Assembly (NCBI RefSeq): GCF_013155275.1
Contig: NZ_JABJXS010000001.1
Location: forward strand, 434,001-498,000
Origin: Brenneria sp. hezel4-2-4
Lineage (GTDB): Bacteria > Pseudomonadota > Gammaproteobacteria > Enterobacterales > Enterobacteriaceae
Length of the DNA: 64,000 nucleotides
Direction: 5' to 3'
Shown here one piece after another: positions 55,791-64,000 of this stretch. Numbering within the stretch: position 1 is the first letter of the stretch; each line of letters opens with the position of its first letter. Made by a program: the position numbers and the translations under genes. Below the pieces are notes generated by a model. It searched no databases and had not been told where the DNA came from. It saw only the letters and a program-made list of their open reading frames with translations.

Positions 55791-58067
55791 TTAGTGAATC
55801 GCGCCTTCGGTTTTACGTTTCTGAGCGCTCTGGAAACCATAGGTCAATTGCTGAGTGTCTTTATCCAACTCGACTTTGACCGAACCGCCATCCACCAATG
55901 AACCGAACAGCAGTTCATTCGCCAGGGGTTTCTTCAGGTTTTCCTGCATTACCCGGGCCATAGGCCGCGCGCCCATCGCTTTGTCGTAACCCTTCTCCGC
56001 CAGCCAGTCTCGCGCTTCGTCGCTGACTTCCAGCGATACGCCCTTCGCATCCAACTGTGCCTGCAATTCCACGATGAATTTATCCACCACCTGCTGAATA
56101 ACCTCGGCGGACAGATGGTTGAACCAGATAATGCCGTCAAGACGGTTACGGAACTCAGGCGTAAACACTTTCTTGATCTCTTCCATCGCGTCGGTGCTGT
56201 TATCCTGCTGGATAATCCCGATAGAGTTACGCTGGGTTTCCCGTACGCCGGCGTTGGTGGTCATCACCACGATAACGTTGCGGAAATCGGCTTTACGGCC
56301 GTTGTTATCCGTCAGGGTGCCGTTATCCATAACCTGCAACAACAGGTTAAAGACATCGGGATGCGCCTTCTCGATTTCATCCAGCAGCAACACCGCGTGA
56401 GGATGTTTAATCACCGCATCCGTCAGCAAGCCGCCCTGATCGTAACCGACATACCCCGGAGGCGCGCCGATTAAACGACTGACGGTGTGGCGCTCCATGT
56501 ACTCGGACATGTCGAAGCGCAACAGCTCGATATCCAGCGCTTTCGCCAGTTGCAGCGTAACTTCCGTTTTACCCACCCCGGTCGGCCCGGCAAACAGGAA
56601 CGACCCCACCGGTTTGCGCTCGTGGCCCAATCCCGCACGACTCATCTTGATGGATTCAGACAGCGCTTCAATGGCCTTATCCTGACCGAACACCAGCATC
56701 TTCAGACGATCGCTCAGATTTTTCAGCACATCGCGATCGCTGGCGGACACGGTCTTTTCAGGAATGCGGGCGATACGCGCCACCACGGATTCGATATCCG
56801 CCACGTTAACCGTTTTCTTACGCTTGCTGATCGGCATCAAACGGCTGCGGGCCCCCGCTTCATCGATAACATCAATCGCCTTATCGGGCAGGTGACGATC
56901 GTTGATGTATTTCACTGCCAGCTCTACCGCCGCGCGCACCGCTTTCGCCGTATAACGGACGTCGTGATGCGCTTCATATTTCGGCTTCAGGCCGTTAATA
57001 ATCTGCACGGTTTCTTCCACGCTCGGTTCGGTGATATCGATTTTCTGGAAACGACGCGCCAGCGCCCGATCCTTTTCAAAGATATTGCTGAACTCCTGAT
57101 AGGTGGTAGAACCAATCACGCGGATCTTGCCGCTGGATAACAGCGGCTTAATCAGGTTGGCCGCGTCGACCTGACCGCCGGAGGCCGCGCCCGCGCCGAT
57201 GATCGTATGTATTTCATCAATGAACAGAATACTGCTCTTATCCTGTTCAAGCTGTTTCAACAGCGCTTTGAAACGCTTTTCAAAGTCGCCGCGATACTTG
57301 GTGCCCGCCAGTAACGAACCGATATCCAGCGAATACAGCGTGCAGTCGGCCATCACTTCCGGCACGTCGCCCTGCACGATACGCCAGGCAAGGCCTTCGG
57401 CGATGGCGGTTTTACCCACGCCGGACTCCCCTACCAGCAGCGGGTTATTCTTACGGCGGCGGCATAGCACCTGAATGGTTCGCTCCAGTTCTTTATCCCG
57501 ACCAATCAGGGGATCGATTCCGCCGACGCGCGCAAGCTGATTCAGATTGGTGGTGAAGTTTTCCATACGGTCTTCCCCTCCGGCCTGTTCTTCATTGACA
57601 GGGTTCTCCGGGTTTGGCGCCTGCCCGGATTCTTCTTTGCGCGTCCCGTGGGAAATAAAATTCACCACGTCCAGACGGCTGACATCATGCTTGCGCAACA
57701 GGTACGCGGCCTGCGATTCCTGCTCGCTGAAAATGGCGACCAGCACATTCGCCCCGGACACTTCGCTGCGTCCCGACGACTGAACGTGGAAAACCGCCCG
57801 CTGCAACACGCGCTGGAAACTGAGCGTCGGCTGCGTTTCACGCTCTTCATCCGCTTGCGGCAGCGTTGGCGTGGTTTGTTCAATAAAGATTTCCAGCTCC
57901 TGACGGAGCGCGGTTAAATCCACCGTACAGGCTTCCAGTGCTTCACGTGCGGCCGGATTACTGAGCAGTGCCAACAGCAAATGCTCCACGGTCATAAACT
58001 CGTGTCTGTGCTCACGCGCTCTGGCGAAAGCCATGTTGAGACTGAGTTCCAGTTCTTGATTGAGCAT
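55791..58067 (-). CDS. clpA: ATP-dependent Clp protease ATP-binding subunit ClpA
   Basis: Hexameric unfoldase feeding ClpP. N-domain (residues 1-145, binds ClpS), AAA-1 with Walker A GESGVGKT near residue 215, AAA-2 with GPTGVGKT near residue 495. The ClpP-binding loop reads IGIIQQDNS where E. coli has IGL. 758 residues with the ATG at 58067, which follows GGGGGAGG. ClpS lies 29 bases upstream. Confidence 0.97.
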   Translation of the reverse strand: MLNQELELSLNMAFARAREHRHEFMTVEHLLLALLSNPAAREALEACTVDLTALRQELEIFIEQTTPTLPQADEERETQPTLSFQRVLQRAVFHVQSSGRSEVSGANVLVAIFSEQESQAAYLLRKHDVSRLDVVNFISHGTRKEESGQAPNPENPVNEEQAGGEDRMENFTTNLNQLARVGGIDPLIGRDKELERTIQVLCRRRKNNPLLVGESGVGKTAIAEGLAWRIVQGDVPEVMADCTLYSLDIGSLLAGTKYRGDFEKRFKALLKQLEQDKSSILFIDEIHTIIGAGAASGGQVDAANLIKPLLSSGKIRVIGSTTYQEFSNIFEKDRALARRFQKIDITEPSVEETVQIINGLKPKYEAHHDVRYTAKAVRAAVELAVKYINDRHLPDKAIDVIDEAGARSRLMPISKRKKTVNVADIESVVARIARIPEKTVSASDRDVLKNLSDRLKMLVFGQDKAIEALSESIKMSRAGLGHERKPVGSFLFAGPTGVGKTEVTLQLAKALDIELLRFDMSEYMERHTVSRLIGAPPGYVGYDQGGLLTDAVIKHPHAVLLLDEIEKAHPDVFNLLLQVMDNGTLTDNNGRKADFRNVIVVMTTNAGVRETQRNSIGIIQQDNSTDAMEEIKKVFTPEFRNRLDGIIWFNHLSAEVIQQVVDKFIVELQAQLDAKGVSLEVSDEARDWLAEKGYDKAMGARPMARVMQENLKKPLANELLFGSLVDGGSVKVELDKDTQQLTYGFQSAQKRKTEGAIH

Positions 58068-58096
58068 AGGCACCTCCCCCAATAAATTGCCTGACT

Positions 58097-58417
58097 TCAG
58101 GCTTTTTCCAGCGTACAGAGCAGCGGGTGCTCATTTTCTCTGGCATAACGATTTACTTGTACAACTTTGGTCTCAGCCACTTCAGCACTGAATACGCCAC
58201 AAATCGCCTTTCCCTGATAATGAACCGTCAACATCAATTGCGTCGCCCGTTCAATATCATAAGAAAAGAACTTTTGCAGAACGTCAATAACAAATTCCAT
58301 CGGTGTATAATCATCATTGTTTAATAGCACTTTATACATTGATGGAGGTTGTAATTTTTCTTTGAGTTGATCGGCGGTCAGTTGTTCCGACTGCGACCAC
58401 GTACTGTTGTTTCCCAT
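58097..58417 (-). CDS. clpS: ClpS, N-end rule adaptor
   Basis: 106-residue adaptor that delivers Leu/Phe/Trp/Tyr-starting proteins to ClpAP. The core has [15 protein letters not shown], which forms the N-degron pocket and contacts, and H66-type [13 protein letters not shown]. Cotranscribed with clpA. Confidence 0.97.
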   Translation of the reverse strand: MGNNSTWSQSEQLTADQLKEKLQPPSMYKVLLNNDDYTPMEFVIDVLQKFFSYDIERATQLMLTVHYQGKAICGVFSAEVAETKVVQVNRYARENEHPLLCTLEKA

Positions 58418-58755
58418 TCTCTGCCCAATGTCGTCTGAATATCATCGTGCTCATCAGTATTTACAGTAGCACGTCTGGTTTTCATTTTTCCATTTAGCTA
58501 ATGAAATGGTGGCGAGAAAGCAAAAATCAATCTTTGTCATCTCGCGAATTGACTGCGAAATCCTGAACCGTCGCCGTCAATAGCGTTATCTGCATCAAAC
58601 TTTGAAAAACTCCCCCGCCCCCCTTGCTTGACGCCGGGATCGATTTCACTAAAGTGTAGAATTGAATTGATGAGGTTTTAATCAATTCGTATTCAGTTTA
58701 ACCAAATAACCTCACCTTACACATAAAAGAATACTCTTTCGAAGGATGTCGATGT
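58418..58755. other. clpS-cspD divergent intergenic region
   Basis: 338 bases without a gene. A possible cspD promoter is TTGACG (58628-58633), 16-base spacer, TAAAGT (58650-58655), leaving a leader of about 95 bases. No cold-box was recognised. The clpS promoter was not located. Confidence 0.5.
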
Positions 58756-58977
58756 ATGGAGACAGGTACTGTTAAATGGTTCAATAACGCCAAGGGTTTT
58801 GGTTTTATCTGTCCTGAAGGGGGCGGCGAAGATATCTTCGCTCACTACTCAACTATTCAAATGGACGGATACCGAACGCTAAAGGCCGGACAGGTCGTCA
58901 GGTTTGATGTTCATCAGGGACCGAAAGGAAATCATGCCAGTCTGATCGTGCCACTGGTGAGCGAGGCTGTTTCCTGA
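58756..58977 (+). CDS. cspD: Cold-shock-like protein CspD
   Basis: 73-residue CSD protein that inhibits replication in stationary phase in E. coli. RNA-binding motifs KGFGFI and DIFAHY are intact. Together with GTVKWFNN at the N-terminus and location beside clpS, it fits cspD rather than a cold-inducible cspA. GAAGGA precedes the ATG. Confidence 0.95.
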   Translation: METGTVKWFNNAKGFGFICPEGGGEDIFAHYSTIQMDGYRTLKAGQVVRFDVHQGPKGNHASLIVPLVSEAVS

Positions 58978-59022
58978 CTCTTACTGTCTTTCAACGATTT
59001 CTGACATTTACTCGGGTAAGAC

Positions 59023-59055
59023 AAAATGCTGGTCGCCTATCGGCCAGCATTTTTA
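59023..59055 (+). terminator. cspD terminator
   Basis: AAAATGCTGG and CCAGCATTTT around an 11-base loop, ending in TTTTT; usable in both directions. Confidence 0.85.
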
Positions 59056-59114
59056 TGCCGCCGGAAGCCGGGTTCGCCCTCCCCTTGTAATGCGTCTTTC
59101 ACCGCCCCGGCGCG

Positions 59115-60779
59115 CTAATCGGCGCGCCCGCGCGCCAGCCACAGCACCCGGGAAAACATGCTGCGAATCAAGGGCGGGATCGCGTCGCTTCCCATCGTCG
59201 CGGCTTCCATCGCCACCTCGATAGCCAAATCGGGTTTTGAGGAGCGCTGAATCGCTTTGAGGATGATTTTATGCATGGATAACGGCACCTTTTCAGGCAG
59301 CAGCGCGACGCGGTGATAGACATGTCCGAATCCGGCGCGATACATATAGTGCTCCATATCCAGCGCGGGCAAGACGGTCAGATGATCCCGATCGCTTTCG
59401 CCCTGTGCCGCCAGCAGGCTTTGCGCCGTTGCCACATACTTTTTCCCCGCATCGTCGCCATCCACCAGCACATGCCATTCAATCCCCATCCGCTGGGCGA
59501 ACTTCAACAGCGGCCGCAGCCCCGATTGAGCAAACTCAATCACTTTGACGCCTTCAGCCTCAAAATGATGACCGCACTGACGCGCCAGCTCATTCAACAT
59601 CCAGACTTCCGTTTCCCCCTCCACCAGCAGCCAGCAACGCGCAAACAGCGACGCGGGCCGATTAAAGCGAATATGAAAGGCAATGCGGCGGCTGTCTTCC
59701 GCGCTCATCCCTTGTCGGCCGATACGGTAGGTGGCTACGCGCGATGATTCCCGCACCAGCCGGCACACCTGCTCCATCGGCACCAGCGACAGCAGTTCGC
59801 CGGAATTGGTGGTGGTGACTTTCTGTAGCGGCAACTGCATCAGTAATCCCCACGCCACCGACAGCATAATCGGATGCAGTCGCGTTTCAGGATCTTCGAT
59901 CACCAGCAGAGGACGAGAATGCGGATCCAACGCCACCGCGCCTTTGGCCTGAAGCAGCGTGGAAAATAGCTCAAGCAAAATAATCCGGCGGCTGCGGCTC
60001 TTCGGATCGGCAATCAGCCGGTTGATGTTATCCAGCGAGCGCCAGGATTTGCCGTTATGCATCCGTTCATGACGATGATGCCGCCGCTCATTCAGGGTGG
60101 CGCTTTGTTCAGAAAAATAGTGCTCCAGCAATTGGCGCATCGCCGCCAGACCTTGCCGTAGTTCTTTATCCGTCAGTTTCTGCGGATTTTTAGCCAGTTC
60201 GCCCATCAGTTGTTCAAACTGCTGCGCCAGCTTTTCATTGCCGTTGTCCGCGGTGACGGCCAGGGTTCCCGAACGTAAATGCCGCATAAAGCGGGCGTCC
60301 CGCAGACGCAGCACCGGATGCAAACGGATCACTTCACGGGCCAGTTCGTCAATATTGCTTAACGCAATCGGATGCCCTTGCGCATCAAGAAAACTGCGCC
60401 AGGTAAAGACGGCCCGGCTTTCATCCACTTCGCCTTCCAGCCGATAGAAAATGCGGTGCAACGACGCATCGCCTTCGACCCAGACGCGTTTGAGCGGACG
60501 ATAACGCGGCGCGAGATGGTGTCCGGGCGCATTTTCGCAAAAGGTAAAAATGATCTGCAAATGACGCTCACGGCTGTTTTCGTCACCCGGCTTAAAATAG
60601 AAGTCCTGTAATTCAAAATGATACAGGGGCAATGTCGGCGCCAGCAGCAGCGATAACGCATCCAGCAGGCTGGACTTTCCCCAGGCGTTCTCGCCTATCA
60701 GCACGGTATTATCATCCAGTACCAATGACAGGCGATTAATCCCCCGGAACCCAAGAATCTCTACGTTTTCCAGATACAT
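59115..60779 (-). CDS. ybjD: OLD-family ATPase-TOPRIM protein YbjD
   Basis: 554-residue protein with an SMC/RecF-like ATPase (Walker A GENAWGKSSLLDAL near residue 31) and a C-terminal TOPRIM nuclease domain (LLVEGETEVW near residue 372 and DGDDAGKKY near 425). It belongs to the single-protein (class 1) OLD family; no UvrD-like helicase is adjacent. E. coli YbjD has no assigned role. The start at 60779 follows GGGAG. Convergent with cspD, divergent from lysO, as in E. coli, but aqpZ, ybjX and macAB of that region are missing. Confidence 0.88.
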   Translation of the reverse strand: MYLENVEILGFRGINRLSLVLDDNTVLIGENAWGKSSLLDALSLLLAPTLPLYHFELQDFYFKPGDENSRERHLQIIFTFCENAPGHHLAPRYRPLKRVWVEGDASLHRIFYRLEGEVDESRAVFTWRSFLDAQGHPIALSNIDELAREVIRLHPVLRLRDARFMRHLRSGTLAVTADNGNEKLAQQFEQLMGELAKNPQKLTDKELRQGLAAMRQLLEHYFSEQSATLNERRHHRHERMHNGKSWRSLDNINRLIADPKSRSRRIILLELFSTLLQAKGAVALDPHSRPLLVIEDPETRLHPIMLSVAWGLLMQLPLQKVTTTNSGELLSLVPMEQVCRLVRESSRVATYRIGRQGMSAEDSRRIAFHIRFNRPASLFARCWLLVEGETEVWMLNELARQCGHHFEAEGVKVIEFAQSGLRPLLKFAQRMGIEWHVLVDGDDAGKKYVATAQSLLAAQGESDRDHLTVLPALDMEHYMYRAGFGHVYHRVALLPEKVPLSMHKIILKAIQRSSKPDLAIEVAMEAATMGSDAIPPLIRSMFSRVLWLARGRAD

Positions 60780-60950
60780 CCACGTCTCCCGTTTCCGTCT
60801 CGCCGTTATGACATGATAGCAAAACAACCTGTTGCAGGTTATCCCGCCAGACGATACTTTACTCAAGATGATAATTTGTTTAATTTTAATAGATTATGTC
60901 ATTTTCCCCTTCCGCTGCCGGCTTTTCTCGCTAAGGACGCCCATTCTGTG

Positions 60951-61850
60951 ATGTATTCAGGGTTATTAATCATTTTAGTGCCGCTTATGCTTGGCTATCT
61001 GGTGCCGCTGCGCGTCAAAAAAATCTTACAGGCAATTAATCAGTTATTAAGTTGGATGGTGTATGTCATTCTGTTTTTAATGGGCATCAGCCTGGCGTTT
61101 CTGGATAACCTCAGCAGCAATCTGCTGCTGATCTTTCAGTACACCGCCGTCTGTACCGCCTGCATTGTTACGCTGAATATCGCGGCGCTATGGTTGCTGG
61201 AAAAACGCTATGCATGGCGCGGTAGACATGAACAACAAACGCCGCCCTCGCGCCTGCATATGATTCTGGATTCCCTCAAGCTGTGTCTGGTGGTATTTGG
61301 CGGTTTTCTGCTGGGATTAACGCAATGGCCGGGCCTGACCTATGCCAGTCAGGGCAGCGAGTATGCCCTGATCCTGTTGCTGTTTTTCGTCGGAATACAG
61401 TTGCGCAACAGCGGAATGACGCTACGTCAGATCGTGTTGAACCGCCGGGGCATGATGGTGGCGCTGATTGTCGGCGTCAGCGCCCTGGCAGGCGGCCTGC
61501 TCGCCGCCTGGCTGCTCGGCCTGCCGCTCAAAACCGGGCTGGCGATAGCCTCTGGCTATGGTTGGTATTCGTTATCCGGCATTCTTCTGACCGACGCCCT
61601 GGGGCCGGTCATCGGCAGCGCCGCCTTTTTTAACGATCTGACCCGTGAACTGTTGGCCATTATGCTGATCCCCGCGCTGGCGCAGCGTAACCGTTCCTGC
61701 GCCCTGGGACTTTGCGGCGCAACCTCGATGGACTTCACTTTGCCGGTGTTGCAGCGCAGCGCCGGCGTGGAAATGGTTCCCGCGGCCATTGTGCACGGTT
61801 TTCTGTTAAGTCTTGCCGCGCCGATCCTGATGGCCGTATTTTCATCCTAG
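60951..61850 (+). CDS. lysO: L-lysine exporter LysO
   Basis: 299 residues, about eight hydrophobic segments, DUF340/LysO family; N-terminal MYSGLLIILVPLMLGYLVPL and GWYSLSGILLTD, LTRELLAIMLIPAL match E. coli LysO (YbjE) along its length. Exports excess lysine and its toxic analogue. The ATG at 60951 is set by homology; ribosome site is weak (AAGGA is 15 bases off). Confidence 0.92.
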   Translation: MYSGLLIILVPLMLGYLVPLRVKKILQAINQLLSWMVYVILFLMGISLAFLDNLSSNLLLIFQYTAVCTACIVTLNIAALWLLEKRYAWRGRHEQQTPPSRLHMILDSLKLCLVVFGGFLLGLTQWPGLTYASQGSEYALILLLFFVGIQLRNSGMTLRQIVLNRRGMMVALIVGVSALAGGLLAAWLLGLPLKTGLAIASGYGWYSLSGILLTDALGPVIGSAAFFNDLTRELLAIMLIPALAQRNRSCALGLCGATSMDFTLPVLQRSAGVEMVPAAIVHGFLLSLAAPILMAVFSS

Positions 61851-61927
61851 CCGTTCGTTTCCCCCGCTGTTTTCCCGTCCTATCGCGGGCAGTGATTAAG
61901 TGTCGTTTTCATTGCCCGCGAACAAAG

Positions 61928-61941
61928 TTGCGCTAAATCAA
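61928..61941 (+). promoter_or_regulatory. Possible FNR site upstream of hcp
   Basis: TTGCG-CTAA-ATCAA has a perfect right half and a 3/5 left half of the FNR box, about 100 bases before hcp. Low-scoring, but hcp is FNR-controlled in E. coli. Confidence 0.4.
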
Positions 61942-62001
61942 GTTTATCCCACGTTGCGTTAAAAACGCCTTTTTCGCTATGCCGTGAACCTCTATGCTTC
62001 A

Positions 62002-62024
62002 AACAAGTATTTTAAATACAACTT
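62002..62024 (+). promoter_or_regulatory. NsrR operator of hcp
   Basis: Arms AACAAGTATTT and AAATACAACTT around T fit the 11-1-11 NsrR consensus in 8 and 9 of 11 positions. It ends 16 bases before the hcp ATG, suitable for nitric-oxide-relieved repression. Confidence 0.7.
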
Positions 62025-62040
62025 TAAAAAAGGAATCATT

Positions 62041-63693
62041 ATGTTTTGCGTGCAATGTGAACAAACCATTCATACCCCGGCAGGAAATGGCTGCTCTTAT
62101 GCTCGGGGCATGTGTGGTAAAACCGCGGAAACCTCCGATCTGCAAGATCTGCTGGTTGCCGTGCTGCAAGGGCTATCGGCCTGGGCGCTGAAAGCCCGCG
62201 AACTGGAGATTATCGATCACGATATTGACGGCTTTGCGCCACGCGCCTTTTTCTCCACCCTGACCAACGTTAACTTCGATTCGCAGCGGATTGTCGGTTA
62301 CACGCGGCAGGCAATCGCGCTACGTCAATCGCTGGCGATTCGCTGTCGCCTGCTCGATGCGCAGGCAGCGGTCGATCATCCGATGGCGGAACTTCAACTG
62401 GCGGGAAACGATATTCCGACGCTGCTGCGACAGGCGGCCGGTTACGCTCTTGATAATGATAAGGCCAGCGTGGGGGATGACATTCACGGTTTACGTATGC
62501 TCTGCCTGTATGGGCTGAAAGGCGCCGCGGCGTATATGGAACATGCCCATGTGCTGGGCCAGTACGATGAAACCATTTATGCGCAATACCATGCTTTTAT
62601 GGCCTGGCTGGGTACGCAGCCCGCCGATGCGGATACTCTGCTGAACAACGCCATGGGCATCGGTCAATTGAACTTTAAGGTGATGGCGATCCTCGATCGC
62701 GGCGAAACGGAAGCCTATGGTCATCCGACGCCCACCCGCGTCAACGTCCGCTCTGTCGCCGGTAACGCCATTCTGATTTCGGGCCATGACCTGAAAGATT
62801 TACGTATGCTGCTGGAACAGACCGAAGGCGCCGGGGTGAATATCTATACGCATGGCGAAATGTTGCCGGCGCACGGTTATCCGGAGCTGAGAAAATTCAA
62901 ACATCTGGTCGGGAACTACGGCAGCGGCTGGCAGAATCAGCAAAGCGAATTCGCCAAATTCCCCGGTGCGATCGTCATGACCTCCAACTGTATTATCGAC
63001 CCGAACGTCGGCAACTACGGCGATCGCATCTGGACGCGCAGCATCGTCGGCTGGCCGGGCGTCAACCATCTGGAAGGCGACGATTTCAGCCCGGTGATTG
63101 CCCAGGCGCAACGTCTGGAGGGCTTCCCCTACAGTGAAATAGAGCGCCGGATTACCGTCGGCTTCGGCCGCGAAACCCTGCTGAGCGCCGCCGATACGGT
63201 GATCGATCTGGTGGCGCAAAAGAAATTGCGCCACGTCTTTCTGGTCGGCGGTTGCGACGGCAGCCGTGAAGAGCGCAGCTACTTCACCGATTTTGCCCGC
63301 AATGTGCCCGACGATTGCCTCATCATGACGCTGGCCTGCGGCAAATACCGCTTCAACAAGCTGGATTTCGGCACTCTGGAAGGCTTGCCTCGTCTGCTGG
63401 ATGTCGGTCAGTGCAACGACGCCTACTCCGCCATTATTCTGGCGGTGAAACTGGCTGAAAAACTGGGCTGCGGCATAAACGATCTGCCGCTCAGTCTGGT
63501 GCTGTCCTGGTTTGAACAGAAAGCCATCGTCATTCTGTTAACCCTGCTGTCCCTTGGGGTGAAAAATATCTACACCGGCCCCACCGCGCCGGGCTTCCTG
63601 ACGGACAATCTGCTGGCCATTCTGCATGAGAAATTCGGCATGCGGCCAATCACCACCGTCGCACAGGATATGAACGCCATTCTCGCCGCCTGA
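62041..63693 (+). CDS. hcp: Hybrid cluster protein (hydroxylamine/NO reductase)
   Basis: 550 residues, length of enterobacterial class II Hcp. N-terminal cluster ligands Cys3, Cys6, Cys18 and Cys25 show the CX2C-X11-C-X6-C pattern of the [2Fe-2S] type. Hybrid-cluster ligands appear in [22 protein letters not shown] and [10 protein letters not shown]. It handles nitrosative stress; in E. coli it works with Hcr as high-affinity NO reductase. AAAGGAATC precedes the ATG. No hcr follows, the next gene being ybjT. Confidence 0.95.
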   Translation: MFCVQCEQTIHTPAGNGCSYARGMCGKTAETSDLQDLLVAVLQGLSAWALKARELEIIDHDIDGFAPRAFFSTLTNVNFDSQRIVGYTRQAIALRQSLAIRCRLLDAQAAVDHPMAELQLAGNDIPTLLRQAAGYALDNDKASVGDDIHGLRMLCLYGLKGAAAYMEHAHVLGQYDETIYAQYHAFMAWLGTQPADADTLLNNAMGIGQLNFKVMAILDRGETEAYGHPTPTRVNVRSVAGNAILISGHDLKDLRMLLEQTEGAGVNIYTHGEMLPAHGYPELRKFKHLVGNYGSGWQNQQSEFAKFPGAIVMTSNCIIDPNVGNYGDRIWTRSIVGWPGVNHLEGDDFSPVIAQAQRLEGFPYSEIERRITVGFGRETLLSAADTVIDLVAQKKLRHVFLVGGCDGSREERSYFTDFARNVPDDCLIMTLACGKYRFNKLDFGTLEGLPRLLDVGQCNDAYSAIILAVKLAEKLGCGINDLPLSLVLSWFEQKAIVILLTLLSLGVKNIYTGPTAPGFLTDNLLAILHEKFGMRPITTVAQDMNAILAA

Positions 63694-63766
63694 TGAATTT
63701 ATACGCCGTCAACCCTACAGCTACAGGGTTCTGGCCCGACGCCGCCAGACAGCCGGCCTTTCCAGC

Positions 63767-63793
63767 CATGATGGCGCGCTCACCGCCATCATG
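63767..63793 (+). terminator. Hairpin downstream of hcp
   Basis: CATGATGGCG and CGCCATCATG around a 7-base loop, 75 bases after hcp; a smaller stem AACCCT/AGGGTT precedes it at 63711-63730. No T-run. Confidence 0.5.
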
Positions 63794-63873
63794 CATCGCT
63801 TTACTGTTGTTTTCCCCGTTCCCGGCTATAGTAATAAACCGTATCGCGATTTGTCCTCCGGAGCCTATTCGTT

Positions 63874-64000
63874 ATGACATCCCATCCCGCCCCGATTCTG
63901 ATTCTGGGCGCCAGCGGCTATATCGGCCGTCACTTAACCGAACGGTTCAGTCGGCAGGGGTTGCCGGTGATTGCCGCCGCCCGCCGGATAGACGCCATTA
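63874..64000 (+). CDS. ybjT: YbjT, NAD(P)-binding SDR-like protein, N-terminal part
   Basis: The first 42 codons are visible, with LGASGYIGRHL as Rossmann nucleotide motif, then VIAAARRIDAI. The match to E. coli YbjT (which lies near hcp-lysO there) supports the name. GGAG lies ten bases before the ATG. Rest outside the window. Confidence 0.78.
   Translation, partial: MTSHPAPILILGASGYIGRHLTERFSRQGLPVIAAARRIDAI

Overview
The window is chromosomal DNA of a gamma-proteobacterium of the order Enterobacterales. Nearly every housekeeping gene (sbcB, plaP, hisGDCBHAFI, rpsA, aroA, serC, focA-pflBA, serS, ftsK, lrp, cydDC, clpAS) reads as a close relative of its Escherichia coli counterpart, but gene order and accessory content differ. 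The G+C-rich coding style, a Fur-type siderophore importer and the gene set fit a soft-rot/plant-associated family such as Pectobacteriaceae (Brenneria, Pectobacterium or Dickeya type). The genus is inference from content only. No tRNA or rRNA gene, insertion sequence, prophage gene or CRISPR array was recognised.

Layout. 1-2.1 kb: Fur-box-preceded catecholate siderophore ABC importer, cut by the window edge. 2.2-5.1 kb: sbcB and plaP. 5.3-8.6 kb: divergent motility pair, ycgR (PilZ flagellar brake) and a chemoreceptor, each with a sigma-28 promoter. 8.6-17.0 kb: yeeZ, then the histidine operon with its His-rich leader and attenuator. 17.0-22.8 kb: an apparent six-gene operon (IclR regulator, OPT transporter, DUF1177, AroM-like protein, dipeptidase E, Asp/Glu-type racemase). 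It is preceded by what looks like a complete nitrogen-controlled sigma-54 promoter (NtrC-like sites, IHF-like site, -24/-12 element) and a palindromic operator. 22.8-28.4 kb: ihfB, rpsA, cmk, aroA, serC on the minus strand. 28.6-35.1 kb: ycaO and the anaerobic pyruvate-formate lyase module focA-pflB-pflA. 35.1-40.3 kb: a second accessory cluster, an NCS1 permease, DUF917 and a hydantoinase/oxoprolinase protein, divergent from a LysR regulator. 40.4-49.3 kb: ycaD, serS, rarA, lolA, ftsK, lrp. 49.8-59 kb: trxB, cydDC, aat, infA, then clpA/clpS and cspD. 59.1-64 kb: ybjD (OLD-type nuclease), lysO, hcp and the start of ybjT.

The two accessory clusters are the most interesting parts. The 17-22.8 kb operon combines uptake of a small peptide-like compound, an aspartyl dipeptidase with an intact Ser120-Asp135-His157 triad, two racemase-fold proteins each with a cysteine pair, and a protein of unknown function. 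Its promoter architecture suggests it is switched on under nitrogen limitation, so I infer a nitrogen-scavenging route for peptides with unusual or isomerised acidic residues. The 35-40 kb cluster looks like import and ring opening or ATP-dependent processing of a nucleobase- or hydantoin-like compound, but has no obvious HyuB partner.

Several annotations rest on start-site choices made from ribosome binding sites and family length; these are stated in each entry. Comparisons with E. coli gene order and protein lengths are from memory, not from a search.
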